Shown: positions 8,215 through 17,418, counted from the first letter of the stretch. The stretch is DNA of 39,942 bases from CAYRJD01 sp964424585 (GCA_964424585.1 CAYRJD010000096.1:1-39942); one strand, 5' to 3'. Notes: generated from the letters alone by a model not told the origin. Translations and numbers: made by a program.

Positions 8215-8979
8215 CTAAGCGGCTGGCCCGATAGAGGGCCCCGCAGACGGCCCAGTAGAGGGCCCAGTAGACGGCACGATGCGAGGCCGCCACGGACGGG
8301 GCGCGTCGAAGTGGTGGCCGACCGCTTTGCCTTCGCGCATCGCCGCGAGAAACTCTCGCGTCCCGTCAAAGCTCGGCATCTCCAGATACGCCGCACCCAA
8401 CGCCTCGGCCACGTGCGCGTCGCTGCCCGCGCCCGCGGCCAGGTCGAACTCGGCGGCAAACTCGGCGGCGCGCACGTTCAAGCTGCGCAGGCTGGTCTTT
8501 GAGTTCAGCACCTCGATGGCGTCGATGAGCCCCGCTTGGGCTAGCTCGATCAACGCGTCGGTGCGCAGGTTGTTGCGCATCTCATCGAACGGGTGCGGCA
8601 CATACACGATGCCGCCTTGGTCGCGAATGCGCTTGGCGGTATCGGTTGGCGGCAGGCCTTGAGGCACGCGTTCGGTCAGAAACAAGCCGATCATCTCGCC
8701 CGCGTGGGTGCGCATCTCTTCGCCGACGATCACCTCGCACGGCAGCTCATCAGCCAGCGCGAGCGCGCCGTCGATGGTGTTGTGATCGGTGATGCAAACC
8801 ACGTCGAGCGCGGCGTGGCTGAGGCCATCGGCGAACTCATCAGGCGTGGTCGTCGAGTCGCCCGAGTACATCGTGTGCGAGTGAAAGTCGACCCGCACGG
8901 TGCCAGCGGGCCGTTCGGCGGCGAGGTGCGGGTGCCGCTCGCTGGCCTCTTTCGTGGGAGTCGGGCTGGGCGGCATCAC
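8215..8979 (-). CDS. PHP-domain metal-dependent phosphoesterase
   Basis: A 254-aa protein of the polymerase-and-histidinol-phosphatase (PHP) superfamily, probably a cytoplasmic metal-dependent phosphoesterase like the RNase AM/YciV or histidinol-phosphatase types. Metal-ligand motifs appear in order: DFHSHTMYSGDS (His 33 and 35), CITDHNT, VIVGEE, YVPHPFD and GSDAH. The last 16 or so residues are a simple repeat of STGP/SAGP units encoded by a 12-bp minisatellite, probably disordered. It starts at GTG 8979 or ATG 8976, overlapping the TldE stop, so it is translationally linked to the tldD-tldE pair. The substrate cannot be inferred. Confidence 0.85.
   Translation of the reverse strand: MMPPSPTPTKEASERHPHLAAERPAGTVRVDFHSHTMYSGDSTTTPDEFADGLSHAALDVVCITDHNTIDGALALADELPCEVIVGEEMRTHAGEMIGLFLTERVPQGLPPTDTAKRIRDQGGIVYVPHPFDEMRNNLRTDALIELAQAGLIDAIEVLNSKTSLRSLNVRAAEFAAEFDLAAGAGSDAHVAEALGAAYLEMPSFDGTREFLAAMREGKAVGHHFDAPRPWRPRIVPSTGPSTGPSAGPSIGPAA
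8229..8276. repeat. 12-bp in-frame minisatellite, four copies
   Basis: Four 12-bp units (8229, 8241, 8253, 8265) of the type cagtagagggcc or cagtagacggca. On the minus strand they encode the STGP/SAGP/SIGP tetrapeptides in the C-terminal tail of the PHP-domain protein. The period is a multiple of three, so copy-number changes keep the frame. Confidence 0.85.
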
Positions 8980-10352
8980 TCGCCCGACAGGGCGACGTCG
9001 GCGATCAGCATCGGGTAGCGCACGGTGCCGCCTGCCAGCACCTTGGCTTCGCTGCCGACGCCGACTATCGACAACAGCATGCGTTGCAGCGTCGACGCGA
9101 TGGTTGCTTCGTCGAACGGCGCGGCGATCTCGCCGCCGGTCACGTAGTTGCCTTCCGCGCCGACGGAGAAGTCGCCGCTGGTCGCGTTCACGCCTGAGTG
9201 CAGCCCGCCGATGTCTCGCACCACGATGTCAGCTCGGCTCAGCAGCTGCGCCGTCGGCAGGCTTCCGGCAGACATCGTCATCGCGTGAACGCCGACGGCT
9301 GGCAGCGAGCGAGCCGAGCGCACGGCCGAGCCGGTGGAGGCGACTCCGCTGCGACGCGCGGTGTATGAGTTGTGGACGAAGCCTGCCAGCACGCCGGCGT
9401 CGATCAGCGTGTTGGGGCGCGCCGCGAGGCCTTCGCCGTCGTAGTTGGTCGCGCCGAGCGTGCTCGTGTCGGTCGGGTCGTCGCCCAGCGTGAGCGCGTC
9501 GACCGCGATGGCTTCGCCGGTGCGTTCGGCGAACGGCGAGCGACCCTTTTGCACCTGCTCGGCGGTGAGGCAGCCGGCGACGATCTCCAGCAGCTCGTCC
9601 ACCACTTCCGGCACCAACAATGCGGTCACCTTGGCGGTTTGCGGCTGGGTGGCTCCGAGCTGGCTGAGTGTGTCGGTGACGGCTTCGTCGACGACGTGAT
9701 CGAGCCGCAGCTGCGCGAGGTTTCTTGCCGCGTCGCCGCCGTAGCCGCTGCGCGACTTGCCATCGGCGTCTGCGGCGATGGGCTGGACGCCGACCGAGCA
9801 GGTGCTGGTTTCGTCGTAGACGTCGATGCCAGCGCTGGAGGCCAGCGCGGTTGACGACCACGAGTCGCTGAACGCGGCCACCCGCACGCCGGTGATGCGG
9901 CGATCGGCGTTCACGCAGCGACGCTCGAGTTCGAGCGCGGTGGCGACCTTGGTGGCTTCGTCGATGTCGAGCACCGACGCGTCTGCGAGGGCGAGCTGGG
10001 CAGGCGCGACGCCGTCGGGCGTGGCTATGCCCTGGTGCTCGTCCACCGACGCGAACGGCAGGTTTTCTCTGGCCGCAGCGAGCGTGGCCGCGACCACGTC
10101 GTCGTCGAGGCTGCCGGCGGTGGCGAAGCCTTGTCGCCCGTCTGCCACGACCCGGATGCCGACCGAGGCGGTCACCCCGCTGCGCAGCGACTCGACTTCG
10201 CCGCCGTACGCCTTCACCGACGTCGAGCGTCCGGTGCTGGCGACCACCTCGATGTGCTCGTTTCGGTTCGCTTGCGCCGCCACTCGACGGGCGAGGTCGC
10301 CTAAGTTGGTCGCCGTGGCGGCGGCGGCCGCGGCCAGCGTCGGCGCGCTCAC
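8976..10352 (-). CDS. pmbA: TldE/PmbA-type subunit of the TldD-TldE metalloprotease
   Basis: This 458-aa protein of the TldD/PmbA family is the non-catalytic partner that forms the heterodimeric TldD/TldE peptidase. In other bacteria the complex trims unfolded peptides and matures peptide antibiotics. Visible family features are the N-terminal helical region with TSVKAYGGEVESLRSGV, SVGVQPIAAD mid-protein, the long domain with FAERTGEAIAVDALTLGDDP, and the C-terminal VRDIGGLHSGVNATSGDFSV. There is no HExxxH motif, which fits the TldE role. GTG 10352 overlaps the tldD stop by four bases (GTGA). The frame is open far upstream but there reads as a shadow of tldD, so that part was dropped. Confidence 0.9.
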   Translation of the reverse strand: MSAPTLAAAAAATATNLGDLARRVAAQANRNEHIEVVASTGRSTSVKAYGGEVESLRSGVTASVGIRVVADGRQGFATAGSLDDDVVAATLAAARENLPFASVDEHQGIATPDGVAPAQLALADASVLDIDEATKVATALELERRCVNADRRITGVRVAAFSDSWSSTALASSAGIDVYDETSTCSVGVQPIAADADGKSRSGYGGDAARNLAQLRLDHVVDEAVTDTLSQLGATQPQTAKVTALLVPEVVDELLEIVAGCLTAEQVQKGRSPFAERTGEAIAVDALTLGDDPTDTSTLGATNYDGEGLAARPNTLIDAGVLAGFVHNSYTARRSGVASTGSAVRSARSLPAVGVHAMTMSAGSLPTAQLLSRADIVVRDIGGLHSGVNATSGDFSVGAEGNYVTGGEIAAPFDEATIASTLQRMLLSIVGVGSEAKVLAGGTVRYPMLIADVALSGE

Positions 10353-11746
10353 GCAGCCGTTCCGCCGACGGTCAGCGCCGGCACCCGCAGCGTGGGCTGG
10401 CCGTCGCCGACGGGAACGCCTTGGCCGTCTTTGCCGCACGTGCCGGGGCTGCCCATCGCGAAGTCGTTGCCGATGGCGTCGATCGCAGCGAGCACCGCAG
10501 GCCCGTTGCCGACCAAGTTGCCCTCGCGCAGCGGCTCGGTTACCTCGCCGTCTTCGATGAGGTAGGCCTCGGTCATGCCGAAGAGGAAGTTGCCGCTGGC
10601 GGTGTCGACCTGGCCGCCGCCGAGCTGCGCGACGTAGATGCCGTACGGCGTGTCGGCGATGATGTCGTCGGGGTCGACCTCGCCGTTTGCGACGAACGTG
10701 TTGGTCATGCGCACCATCGGGAGGTGCTTGTAGCTCTGGCGACGTCCGTTGCCCGACGGCGTGCGGCCCTCCTTGCGGCTGCGCAACACGTCGTACATGT
10801 AGTCGGTCAGCACGCCGCTGTCGATCAGCACGTTGCGCTGGGCGGCGCAGCCCTCGTCGTCGATGCGCACGGCGCCCCACTCGACGCCCATCGTGCCGTC
10901 GTCGACGAGCGTCACGCCGGGCGCTGCGACCTGCTCGCCGACGCGACCGGCGAACACCGACGCGCCCTTGTTGACGAGGTCGGCTTCGAGCCCGTGGCCG
11001 CACGCCTCGTGAAACAGCACGCCGCCGCCGCCTCTGGCGATCACCACCGGCAGCGTGCCGGACGGCACCGGCCTGGCGGTGAGTTTGGTGACGGCGCGCT
11101 CGGCCGCGGCGCGCGCCAGATCGGCGCTGCGGTAGTCGTCGAACAGCTCGTGGCCGACCGTGTAGCCGACGGTTTCACGGCCCGTCTGTAAGCCGCCGTC
11201 GCCGCTCGCGACGCAGTTGATCGACAGCAAAGAGCGCACCTGGTCGTCGGCTCGGCACACGTCGTCGCTGTTGGCAACCAAGATGCGTCGGCGGCTGCCG
11301 CCGTAGCGGGCGGTGACCTGGGTGATGGACGAGCTGTGTGAGCGCGCCGCTTCGTCGGCAGCGAACAGCAGGTCGACCTTGTCTTGGGCGCTGACGTCGG
11401 CGGGCAGCACCTCGGCGCGGGGTTCGGCGGTGCCGTCGCCGGTGAGCGCGACCACCGAGCCGTCGCCGCTGCCTTTGGCCGCTGCTGCGGCGGTGCGCGC
11501 GGCTTCGGTCAGCCCAGCCAGCGTCAGGTCGGTCGTGTGGGCGTAGCCGACGGTTTCGCCGACGATCACGCGAACGCCGGCGCCTCGGTCTCGGCTCGAG
11601 GTCAGCTCTTCGATGCGGCTCTCGTCGAGGGTCGCGGACGTGGCCTCACGGTCTTCCGCAAACACTTCGGCCCAGTCGGCGCCCGCGCCGAGCGCGGTGT
11701 TGAGGGTTTGGCGAACGAGATCGATCTCTACGAGCGGTGGCGGCAT
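10349..11746 (-). CDS. tldD: TldD metalloprotease
   Basis: The catalytic subunit of the TldD/TldE peptidase, 465 aa, cytoplasmic. FHEACGHGLEAD near residues 245-256 supplies the zinc-binding HExxxH motif. Other family blocks are GAGVRVIVGETVGYAHT, LLSINCVASGDGG, SGVLTDYMYDVLRSRKEGR and the end GNDFAMGSPGTCGKDGQGVPV, which contains the conserved TCGKDGQ. ATG 11746 is preferred over a GTG 33 bases upstream because the preceding residues look non-coding. It heads a minus-strand unit tldD-pmbA-PHP with 4-base overlaps throughout. The 67-base gap to the divergent plus-strand gene must hold both promoters. Confidence 0.93.
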   Translation of the reverse strand: MPPPLVEIDLVRQTLNTALGAGADWAEVFAEDREATSATLDESRIEELTSSRDRGAGVRVIVGETVGYAHTTDLTLAGLTEAARTAAAAAKGSGDGSVVALTGDGTAEPRAEVLPADVSAQDKVDLLFAADEAARSHSSSITQVTARYGGSRRRILVANSDDVCRADDQVRSLLSINCVASGDGGLQTGRETVGYTVGHELFDDYRSADLARAAAERAVTKLTARPVPSGTLPVVIARGGGGVLFHEACGHGLEADLVNKGASVFAGRVGEQVAAPGVTLVDDGTMGVEWGAVRIDDEGCAAQRNVLIDSGVLTDYMYDVLRSRKEGRTPSGNGRRQSYKHLPMVRMTNTFVANGEVDPDDIIADTPYGIYVAQLGGGQVDTASGNFLFGMTEAYLIEDGEVTEPLREGNLVGNGPAVLAAIDAIGNDFAMGSPGTCGKDGQGVPVGDGQPTLRVPALTVGGTAA

Positions 11747-11813
11747 CGCTGGCAAGCTAGCGGTGCGTAAGCCAGCCAACGATGAGCGGGCCAGTGGCTA
11801 GCGTGACGGTCGA

Positions 11814-12803
11814 GTGAGGCCGGTACTGCTGCTGCGCGTCGCGGCGACGGTGCTGCTGATGGCCCTGCTGTGGCGTTGGCTGCCGCGCGACGCGTTCAGC
11901 GACGCGCAGCTCACGTCGGCGTCCACCGCAACCGCGTGGCTCGTCGCCGCGGCGTTGCTGCTGGCGCTGGCGCTGGCGATGTCGGCGCTGCGCTGGTGGG
12001 AAGCGGCCAACACGCTGGGGCTGTGGGTGAGCAAGCGGCGGGTGCTGTGGGCGACGCTGGCCGGGCAGTTCGTCAGCAACTTCTTGCCGTCGACCATCGG
12101 CGGCGACGTGCTGCGGGTGAACCGGCTGGGGCGAGCGGTTGGCGACCGGCACGGCGCGTTCGCGTCGGTCATCATCGAGCGGCTGACCGGCTGGACGGTG
12201 CTGCCGACGCTGATGGCGATCGGGCTGGTGCTGATGCCGTCGCAGCTGGGTCGCGTAGAAGGTGTAGCGCTGGCGGTGATCGGCGCAGGCGTGGCAGCCG
12301 TGCTGGGGGTGATCTTGTTTCTGGCGGAGCACCCCAAGGGGCTCGGTCGCATCACCCGCGGCACGGTCGTGCGCGACGCGCTGGGCGCCGTTCACGACGG
12401 CTTGGTCGCGTACCGCAAGAACTTCGCCGCCGCGCTGGCGCTGTTTTCGTTGGGCTTGGTGTTCGCGCTGCTGCAGGTGGCTGCGGTGGCGTGCGTCGGA
12501 GCGGCGTTCGGCGTGCGGCTGAGCCCGTTCGTGTGGCTGGCGGTGGTGCCGGCGGTGCTGGCCGCCCAGGTGCTGCCCGTCACCATCGGCGGGCTGGGCG
12601 TGCGCGAGGCGGCGCTCGTGTTCTTCTTGGGTCCGCACGGCGTCGCTGAGGGCGAAGCGCTGGTGATCGGCTTGTTGCTGTACGGGCTGACGCTGCTGGT
12701 CAGCCTCGCCGGCGCACCCGCGCTGGCCGTCGCCGACCGTGGCCGTGAACACGAGCCCGGCGACCAAGCCGAAGCCTCCGAACGCGAGCGACCGCTAGTC
12801 TGA
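11814..12803 (+). CDS. UPF0104/LPG-synthase transmembrane-region family protein
   Basis: A 329-aa polytopic membrane protein of the family (PF03706) that includes the flippase half of lysyl-phosphatidylglycerol synthase. Members are thought to move lipids or lipid-linked sugars across the membrane. Typical motifs are SALRWWEAANTLG, GQFVSNFLPSTIGGDVLRVN near 80-100, SVIIERLTGW and LPVTIGGLGVREAALVFF. About seven or eight hydrophobic segments are visible. The last 25 residues are charged and probably cytoplasmic. GTG 11814 is the best start, but no strong ribosome-binding site is seen. It ends 7 bases before dxs, so the two are probably one operon. A role in exporting the glycan encoded upstream is possible but unproven. 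Confidence 0.82.
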   Translation: MRPVLLLRVAATVLLMALLWRWLPRDAFSDAQLTSASTATAWLVAAALLLALALAMSALRWWEAANTLGLWVSKRRVLWATLAGQFVSNFLPSTIGGDVLRVNRLGRAVGDRHGAFASVIIERLTGWTVLPTLMAIGLVLMPSQLGRVEGVALAVIGAGVAAVLGVILFLAEHPKGLGRITRGTVVRDALGAVHDGLVAYRKNFAAALALFSLGLVFALLQVAAVACVGAAFGVRLSPFVWLAVVPAVLAAQVLPVTIGGLGVREAALVFFLGPHGVAEGEALVIGLLLYGLTLLVSLAGAPALAVADRGREHEPGDQAEASERERPLV

Positions 12804-12810
12804 GTTCGCC

Positions 12811-14838
12811 ATGAAGCACCTCGACAAGGTGCGCAGTCCCGCGGATTTGAGGGGGCTCAGCCGCGCCGAACTCGCCGGATACTGCGCGGACGTTCGCCAG
12901 TTCGTGGTGGAGTCGGTGGCCCGCACCGGCGGGCATCTTGGGTCGAACCTGGGCGCGGTCGAACTCACCGTGGCGCTGCACCGTGTCTTTGAGAGCCCCC
13001 GCGACGTCATCGTGTTCGACACCGGTCACCAGGCGTACGTGCACAAGCTCATCACCGGCCGGGCCGACGACTTCGGTTCGCTGCGGCAGTTCGGCGGGCT
13101 GTCGGGCTACCCGAGCCGGGCAGAGAGCGAACACGACTGGGTCGAAAACTCGCACGCGTCCACCGCGCTCAGCTGGGCTTCGGGGCTGGCTGCTGGCTTT
13201 GAGCTGCGAGGGCTGTCGCACCGGCGGGTCGTGGCGGTGGTCGGCGACGGGTCGCTCACCGGCGGCATGGCTTTCGAGGCCCTCAACAACCTGGGGCACT
13301 ACCGGCAGCGGGTGGTGATCGTGCTGAACGACAACGGGCGCTCGTATGCGCCGACGGTCAGCCACATCTCCAACCTGGTCAGCCGCATCCGCCAGAGCCC
13401 GCACTGGGTGCAGAGCAAAGAAGCCGTCGAGAAGCTGCTCGAACGAGTGCCGATGGGCAAGGAGCTGCGTCGAGGCCTAGACAGCGCGGCGGCTGCGCTG
13501 CGTGAGATGTGGGAGCCGCCGGCGTTCTTTGAGACGCTGGGCGTGCGCTACGTCGGGCCGGTCGACGGCCACGACATTGGCTCGGTCGAGCAAGCGCTGC
13601 GCGACGCTGCTGCGTATGAGCTGGGGCCGATCGTGGTGCACGTCACCACGCAAAAGGGGCGGGGCTACGCGCCGGCCGAGCAAGACGACGAAAAGCACCT
13701 CCACGACACGCCCAGCTTCGACCTCGAGACGGGGCCGAAGCAGGCTGCCCCGCAACCTGTCGAGCAGCCTCTCGGGTCGCCGAACGCGAGCGTCGCCGTG
13801 TCTGAGCAGGCGCCGCCCGCCACCTACACCGACGTGTTCAGCCGGACGCTCATCGACGTCGCGCGCACCGACGACCGCATCGTGGCGATCACCGCGGCGA
13901 TGGGCGGGTCGACGGGCTTGGTGCCGTTTCAGCAGCGCTGGCCTGAGCGGTTTTTCGACGTCGGCATCGCCGAGCAGCACGCTCTCACCGCGGCGGCGGG
14001 GCTGGCGCGCGCCGGCATGCGGCCGGTGGTGGCGGTGTATTCGACGTTTCTGACGAGAGCGCTCGACCAGGTGCTGTTCGACGTGGGTCTGCACGGCGCG
14101 GACGTCATCTTGTGCTTGGATCGAGCGGGCATCACCGGCCCGGACGGCCCGTCGCATCACGGGCTGTACGACGTGGCGCTGTTGAGCCGCGTGCCCGGGC
14201 TAACGCTGCTGGCGCCCTCCAGCGCGAACGAACTCGACGCGATGCTGCGCTGGGCGGTCGCCGACGGAAAGGGGCCCATCGCGATTCGCTGGCCGCGCGG
14301 CGCAGCACATCCCAGTGAGATAGCGGGTGACACGGTGGGTGCCACAGAAGCAGGAGAGGGTCTGGCTGCTCGCCAGGTGATCGCGCCATCTGCTGACGCC
14401 GGGCCTGTTGACGTTGGGGCTGGCGGTCGCGGCGACGCACGCTGTACGCCCGCCAACCACCAGGTCTGCTTGCTGGCAGCGGGCTCGACGCTGGCGGCGG
14501 CCACCGACGCCGCAGCGATGCTCGCGGACGAGCACGTCGACGTTTCGCTGTGGGACGCTCGGTCGCTTCGCCCGCTGTGCCCGACGATGCTCGCGGACGC
14601 GGGCGCGCATCCGCTGGTGGTGACCGTCGAAGACGGCGTCGCCTCCGGCGGGTTCGGCAGCGCGGTGACCGAAGCGTTGCAGCGCTCTGCCGCGCGCAGC
14701 GTTCCCCGGGTCGTTGCGCTGGGCGTGCCAGATGAGTTCATCGCTCACGGCAGCCCAGCCGAGCTGGCCGCTGAGATGGGGCTCGATGCGCTCGGCATCA
14801 AGCTCGCCGTGCGCAAGATGTTCGCCCAGCTGGGCTAG
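12811..14838 (+). CDS. dxs: 1-deoxy-D-xylulose-5-phosphate synthase
   Basis: This thiamine-diphosphate enzyme condenses pyruvate with glyceraldehyde-3-phosphate in the first step of the MEP isoprenoid pathway. The 675-aa protein shows GHQAYVHKLITGR, the ThDP/Mg site GDGSLTGGMAFEALNNLG near 145-163 and KGRGYAPAE. The transketolase pyrimidine domain follows from about 350 (FFDVGIAEQHALTAAAGLA) with DRAGITGPDGPSHHGLYD near 437. The C-terminal transketolase domain includes VVTVEDGVASGGFGSA. About 40 extra residues (roughly 503-548, Gly/Ala/Thr-rich) separate IRWPRGAA from VCLLAAGSTL, where most relatives have a short linker. The stop TAG is repeated 16 bases later. Confidence 0.95.
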   Translation: MKHLDKVRSPADLRGLSRAELAGYCADVRQFVVESVARTGGHLGSNLGAVELTVALHRVFESPRDVIVFDTGHQAYVHKLITGRADDFGSLRQFGGLSGYPSRAESEHDWVENSHASTALSWASGLAAGFELRGLSHRRVVAVVGDGSLTGGMAFEALNNLGHYRQRVVIVLNDNGRSYAPTVSHISNLVSRIRQSPHWVQSKEAVEKLLERVPMGKELRRGLDSAAAALREMWEPPAFFETLGVRYVGPVDGHDIGSVEQALRDAAAYELGPIVVHVTTQKGRGYAPAEQDDEKHLHDTPSFDLETGPKQAAPQPVEQPLGSPNASVAVSEQAPPATYTDVFSRTLIDVARTDDRIVAITAAMGGSTGLVPFQQRWPERFFDVGIAEQHALTAAAGLARAGMRPVVAVYSTFLTRALDQVLFDVGLHGADVILCLDRAGITGPDGPSHHGLYDVALLSRVPGLTLLAPSSANELDAMLRWAVADGKGPIAIRWPRGAAHPSEIAGDTVGATEAGEGLAARQVIAPSADAGPVDVGAGGRGDARCTPANHQVCLLAAGSTLAAATDAAAMLADEHVDVSLWDARSLRPLCPTMLADAGAHPLVVTVEDGVASGGFGSAVTEALQRSAARSVPRVVALGVPDEFIAHGSPAELAAEMGLDALGIKLAVRKMFAQLG

Positions 14839-14839
14839 C

Positions 14840-14876
14840 CGCGAGCTGGGCTAGCGGAAAGTTGAGCCAGCTCGCG
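14840..14876. terminator. Probable bidirectional terminator hairpin
   Basis: cgcgagctg (14840-14848) pairs with cagctcgcg (14868-14876), and gct (14850-14852) pairs with agc (14865-14867) after one bulged G. The loop is about 12 bases. The hairpin occupies nearly the whole gap between two convergent genes, dxs and the CWB2/RCC1 gene. It lacks a U-tract on either strand, as is common in high-GC actinobacteria. An overlapping direct repeat, agctgggctagc at 14828-14839 and 14844-14855, carries the dxs stop codon and a copy of it. Confidence 0.6.
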
Positions 14877-14880
14877 CTGG

Positions 14881-17418
14881 TCAGCTGGCGGTGTCGATGG
14901 CCGCGGCCTGGTCTTCTTCGGCGGGCTCGTCTTCGGCGGGCTCGTCGTCACCGGGCGCGTCTACGGCTGGATCGTCTTCGAGTTCAACCGGCACGTCTTC
15001 TCCCGGCGGCAGCGTCGGGTTTGCTGGCGGCTCGGTTGTGATCGTTGTTGAGTTCCTGGCTGCGTATGCGCCTAGCTGGCCGAAGTCGTTCGAGCCCCAG
15101 CAGGTGACCGCGCCGTTGGCGGCGAGCGCGCAGTTGTGATACGCGCCCGCGGCAACGTCGGTGTGGGCGCCAGCCGGTGAGTCGAGCACCGAGTAACGGT
15201 TGCGACCCCAGCAGGTGACCGCGCCGTTGTCGGCGAGGGCGCAGGCGTGGTCGTAGCCAGCGGCGACTGCGATGAAGGTGCCAGTTGGCGGGTTGGTGCG
15301 GCCGTCTCTGGGGTGACCCCAGCAGGCGATCTGGCCATCAGCCCGCAGAGCGCAGGTGTGGATGTTGCCGGTCGTCACCGCGGTGAAGCTGCCAGCGGGA
15401 GCGTTGAGCTGGGCGTAGTCGTTGTTGCCCCAGCAGGCGATCTCGCCGCTAGTGCGAACCGCACAGGTGTGCTGGTAGCCCGCGTCGACGGCGATGAACG
15501 TGCCCTTCTTTGGCGGCGGAGTGCCGCGGGGCAGTTCGCCCCAGCAAGCGACCTTGCCGTTGGTGCGAACGCCGCAGGTGTGCTGTCGACCGGCAGAGAT
15601 CGTCGTGAACTCATAGGCAGGAGCGTCGAGTTGGCCGAACGGGTTGTCGCCCCAGCAGACCACCGAGCCCTCCGGGCGGATGCCGCACGAGTGCCAACTG
15701 CCGGAGGTGATCTCGGTGAAGGTGCCGTCGGGCGCCGAACCGCCCCAGAGGTAGCCCCAGCACTCCACCGTGCCGTCGGCAGTCAGCCCGCACGAATGCG
15801 TTCGTCCGGCCGACACCGAGACAAACTCGCTCACGGCGGGTGCTTCGGGCGCTGGTGGCTGGGGCGCTGGTGGCTGCGTCGTTGACGGCGGTTGCGTCGT
15901 GGTCGGCTCTGGCACAGGCGGGTTCGTCGTTGGCGGGCCGCTATCTGGCGGGCCGTTGTCTGGCACGTCGACCTCGGGCCCTTGCGGCGGCTGCGTCGTC
16001 GCTGGTGGCTGCGGTACCGTCGTTGTCGGCGGCGCGGTCGTTGTCGGCGGCTCGGTCGTGGGCGTCACTTCAATGCCAATCGGCGAGGCCCGCAGTGGCG
16101 AAGCAGCCGTGCGAGTCGCGCTAGGGCCGCGCGTGGCTGACGTGCTGTCGCCAACCGATGTCGTCACGGCCGTCTTGCTCGCGTTCGTGGTCGCCGTCAC
16201 GCCAGACGATGTGTCGCTGCCTGAACTGCTTCGTTCTCCGCGGGAGGTGCCGCGGTTAGAGCTACCGCTGCTCGAACGGCGGTTCTCGGAGTCGCTGCTG
16301 CTGCCTTCGGCGGCGTCAAGCGCGTCGCGCATGAGCTGCGGAGTGATGCGAGCGGTGCCGCCGAGCGCGTAGAGCGTCACCTCATCTGTTACGTCGCCCA
16401 GCGCAGACAAGTGCTTGGCGATAACGGCTGGCAAGTCTCGACCAACCGCCAGCACCGGCACCAGCGGGCGCGGCTGGCCCGACGCGGTTCGCGCCACGCC
16501 GGTCGCCAACAACGCGGCAGCGGCTACGCCATCGACCGGCACGGTCGCGTCGAGCAGTGCGAACACATCGGTTGCCGCGCCGCACCCGGCTGCGGCATCG
16601 GCCAGCGCGACCGAACGCTCCGCCGGAGTCGCACCGTCGATGCGTGTCACCGCTACGCCCAGCCCGCTGAGTTCGTTAGCGACGCCGTCTGTGAGTTCGG
16701 CTTTGCTGCCGATCAGCACCGCACGGCCCACCCCAACGTCGGTGAGGTAGTCGCGCACCACGTCCGGCAGCGCATCGGCGCGACTGAACAGCACACCTAG
16801 TCCCATCGCATATGCCACCGGCGCGGCGAGCACGCCGTCGATGAGCGAGTTGCCGTTCACCATCAGCACGGCCGGGCCCGCTTCACCGCACCAGCTGCCT
16901 GGCGTGCCAGCCGCGCGTGCGACGGCAACTGCCGTCTCGTATCGATCCGCGCCCGCGAACCGATCGATCTCTCTCAACCCAGCTAGTTCACCCAGCTGGT
17001 CGGCTACGCCTTTGGACACCGCAGCTGTGCCGCCCACCACCGTCACACCGCCTGCTCCGTGGGTGCGCACAAAGTCAGCGACCACGTCCGGCAGCGAGCC
17101 GGTTTGCGTCAACACCACCACGCTCGACCAGGCCGCCGCCAACGGCACCGCGCTCAGCGCGTCAACCAGCGACTCGCCTGACACGACGACCACGCCGCCA
17201 GCTCCCGCGCCACGCTCGGTCGCTCGTTGCGCCAGCACCACCGCGGTCGAGTAGCGAGTGTCGCCCGCCAGGGTGCGTTCGCCCGACGAGCTAACCGCGC
17301 CCTCGGTTACCTGCGCCGCGCCGCCCGCTAGCGCTGGCGTCGCGACCGCAACCAGCAGCGAGCACATCAGCACCCACGCCAGCCCCGCCAGTCGGAAACT
17401 TCGGCTACGGCGTGCCAT
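14881..17418 (-). CDS. Secreted CWB2 protein with seven RCC1-like repeats
   Basis: An 845-aa exported surface protein. A signal peptide (about 1-31, ending ATPALA) is followed by three CWB2-type cell-wall-binding modules: 48-145 (TLAGDTRYSTAV, VVGGTAAVS), 150-250 (IDRFAGADRYETAV, VLIGSKAEL) and 255-370 (more divergent, ending YALGGTARITPQLMRDAL). CWB2 modules hold proteins non-covalently on the wall. A Ser/Thr/Pro linker of about 160 residues follows. Then come seven units of about 37 residues with the pattern SAGxxHxCxxxxxGxxxCWG, an RCC1-like seven-bladed propeller with two Cys in every blade. An acidic tail ends it. ATG 17418 directly precedes the signal peptide. It lies 147 bases downstream of its paralogue on the same strand. 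The ligand is unknown. Confidence 0.87.
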   Translation of the reverse strand: MARRSRSFRLAGLAWVLMCSLLVAVATPALAGGAAQVTEGAVSSSGERTLAGDTRYSTAVVLAQRATERGAGAGGVVVVSGESLVDALSAVPLAAAWSSVVVLTQTGSLPDVVADFVRTHGAGGVTVVGGTAAVSKGVADQLGELAGLREIDRFAGADRYETAVAVARAAGTPGSWCGEAGPAVLMVNGNSLIDGVLAAPVAYAMGLGVLFSRADALPDVVRDYLTDVGVGRAVLIGSKAELTDGVANELSGLGVAVTRIDGATPAERSVALADAAAGCGAATDVFALLDATVPVDGVAAAALLATGVARTASGQPRPLVPVLAVGRDLPAVIAKHLSALGDVTDEVTLYALGGTARITPQLMRDALDAAEGSSSDSENRRSSSGSSNRGTSRGERSSSGSDTSSGVTATTNASKTAVTTSVGDSTSATRGPSATRTAASPLRASPIGIEVTPTTEPPTTTAPPTTTVPQPPATTQPPQGPEVDVPDNGPPDSGPPTTNPPVPEPTTTQPPSTTQPPAPQPPAPEAPAVSEFVSVSAGRTHSCGLTADGTVECWGYLWGGSAPDGTFTEITSGSWHSCGIRPEGSVVCWGDNPFGQLDAPAYEFTTISAGRQHTCGVRTNGKVACWGELPRGTPPPKKGTFIAVDAGYQHTCAVRTSGEIACWGNNDYAQLNAPAGSFTAVTTGNIHTCALRADGQIACWGHPRDGRTNPPTGTFIAVAAGYDHACALADNGAVTCWGRNRYSVLDSPAGAHTDVAAGAYHNCALAANGAVTCWGSNDFGQLGAYAARNSTTITTEPPANPTLPPGEDVPVELEDDPAVDAPGDDEPAEDEPAEEDQAAAIDTAS

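Noticed and set aside
10353..11003. N-terminal extension of TldE
   Set aside because: The frame is open, but the translation is Arg-rich and overlaps tldD; GTG 10352 with the GTGA overlap is the natural start.
9372..11191. Several plus-strand open frames antisense to tldD/pmbA
   Set aside because: They arise from the high-GC codon pattern of the real genes; no recognisable motifs.
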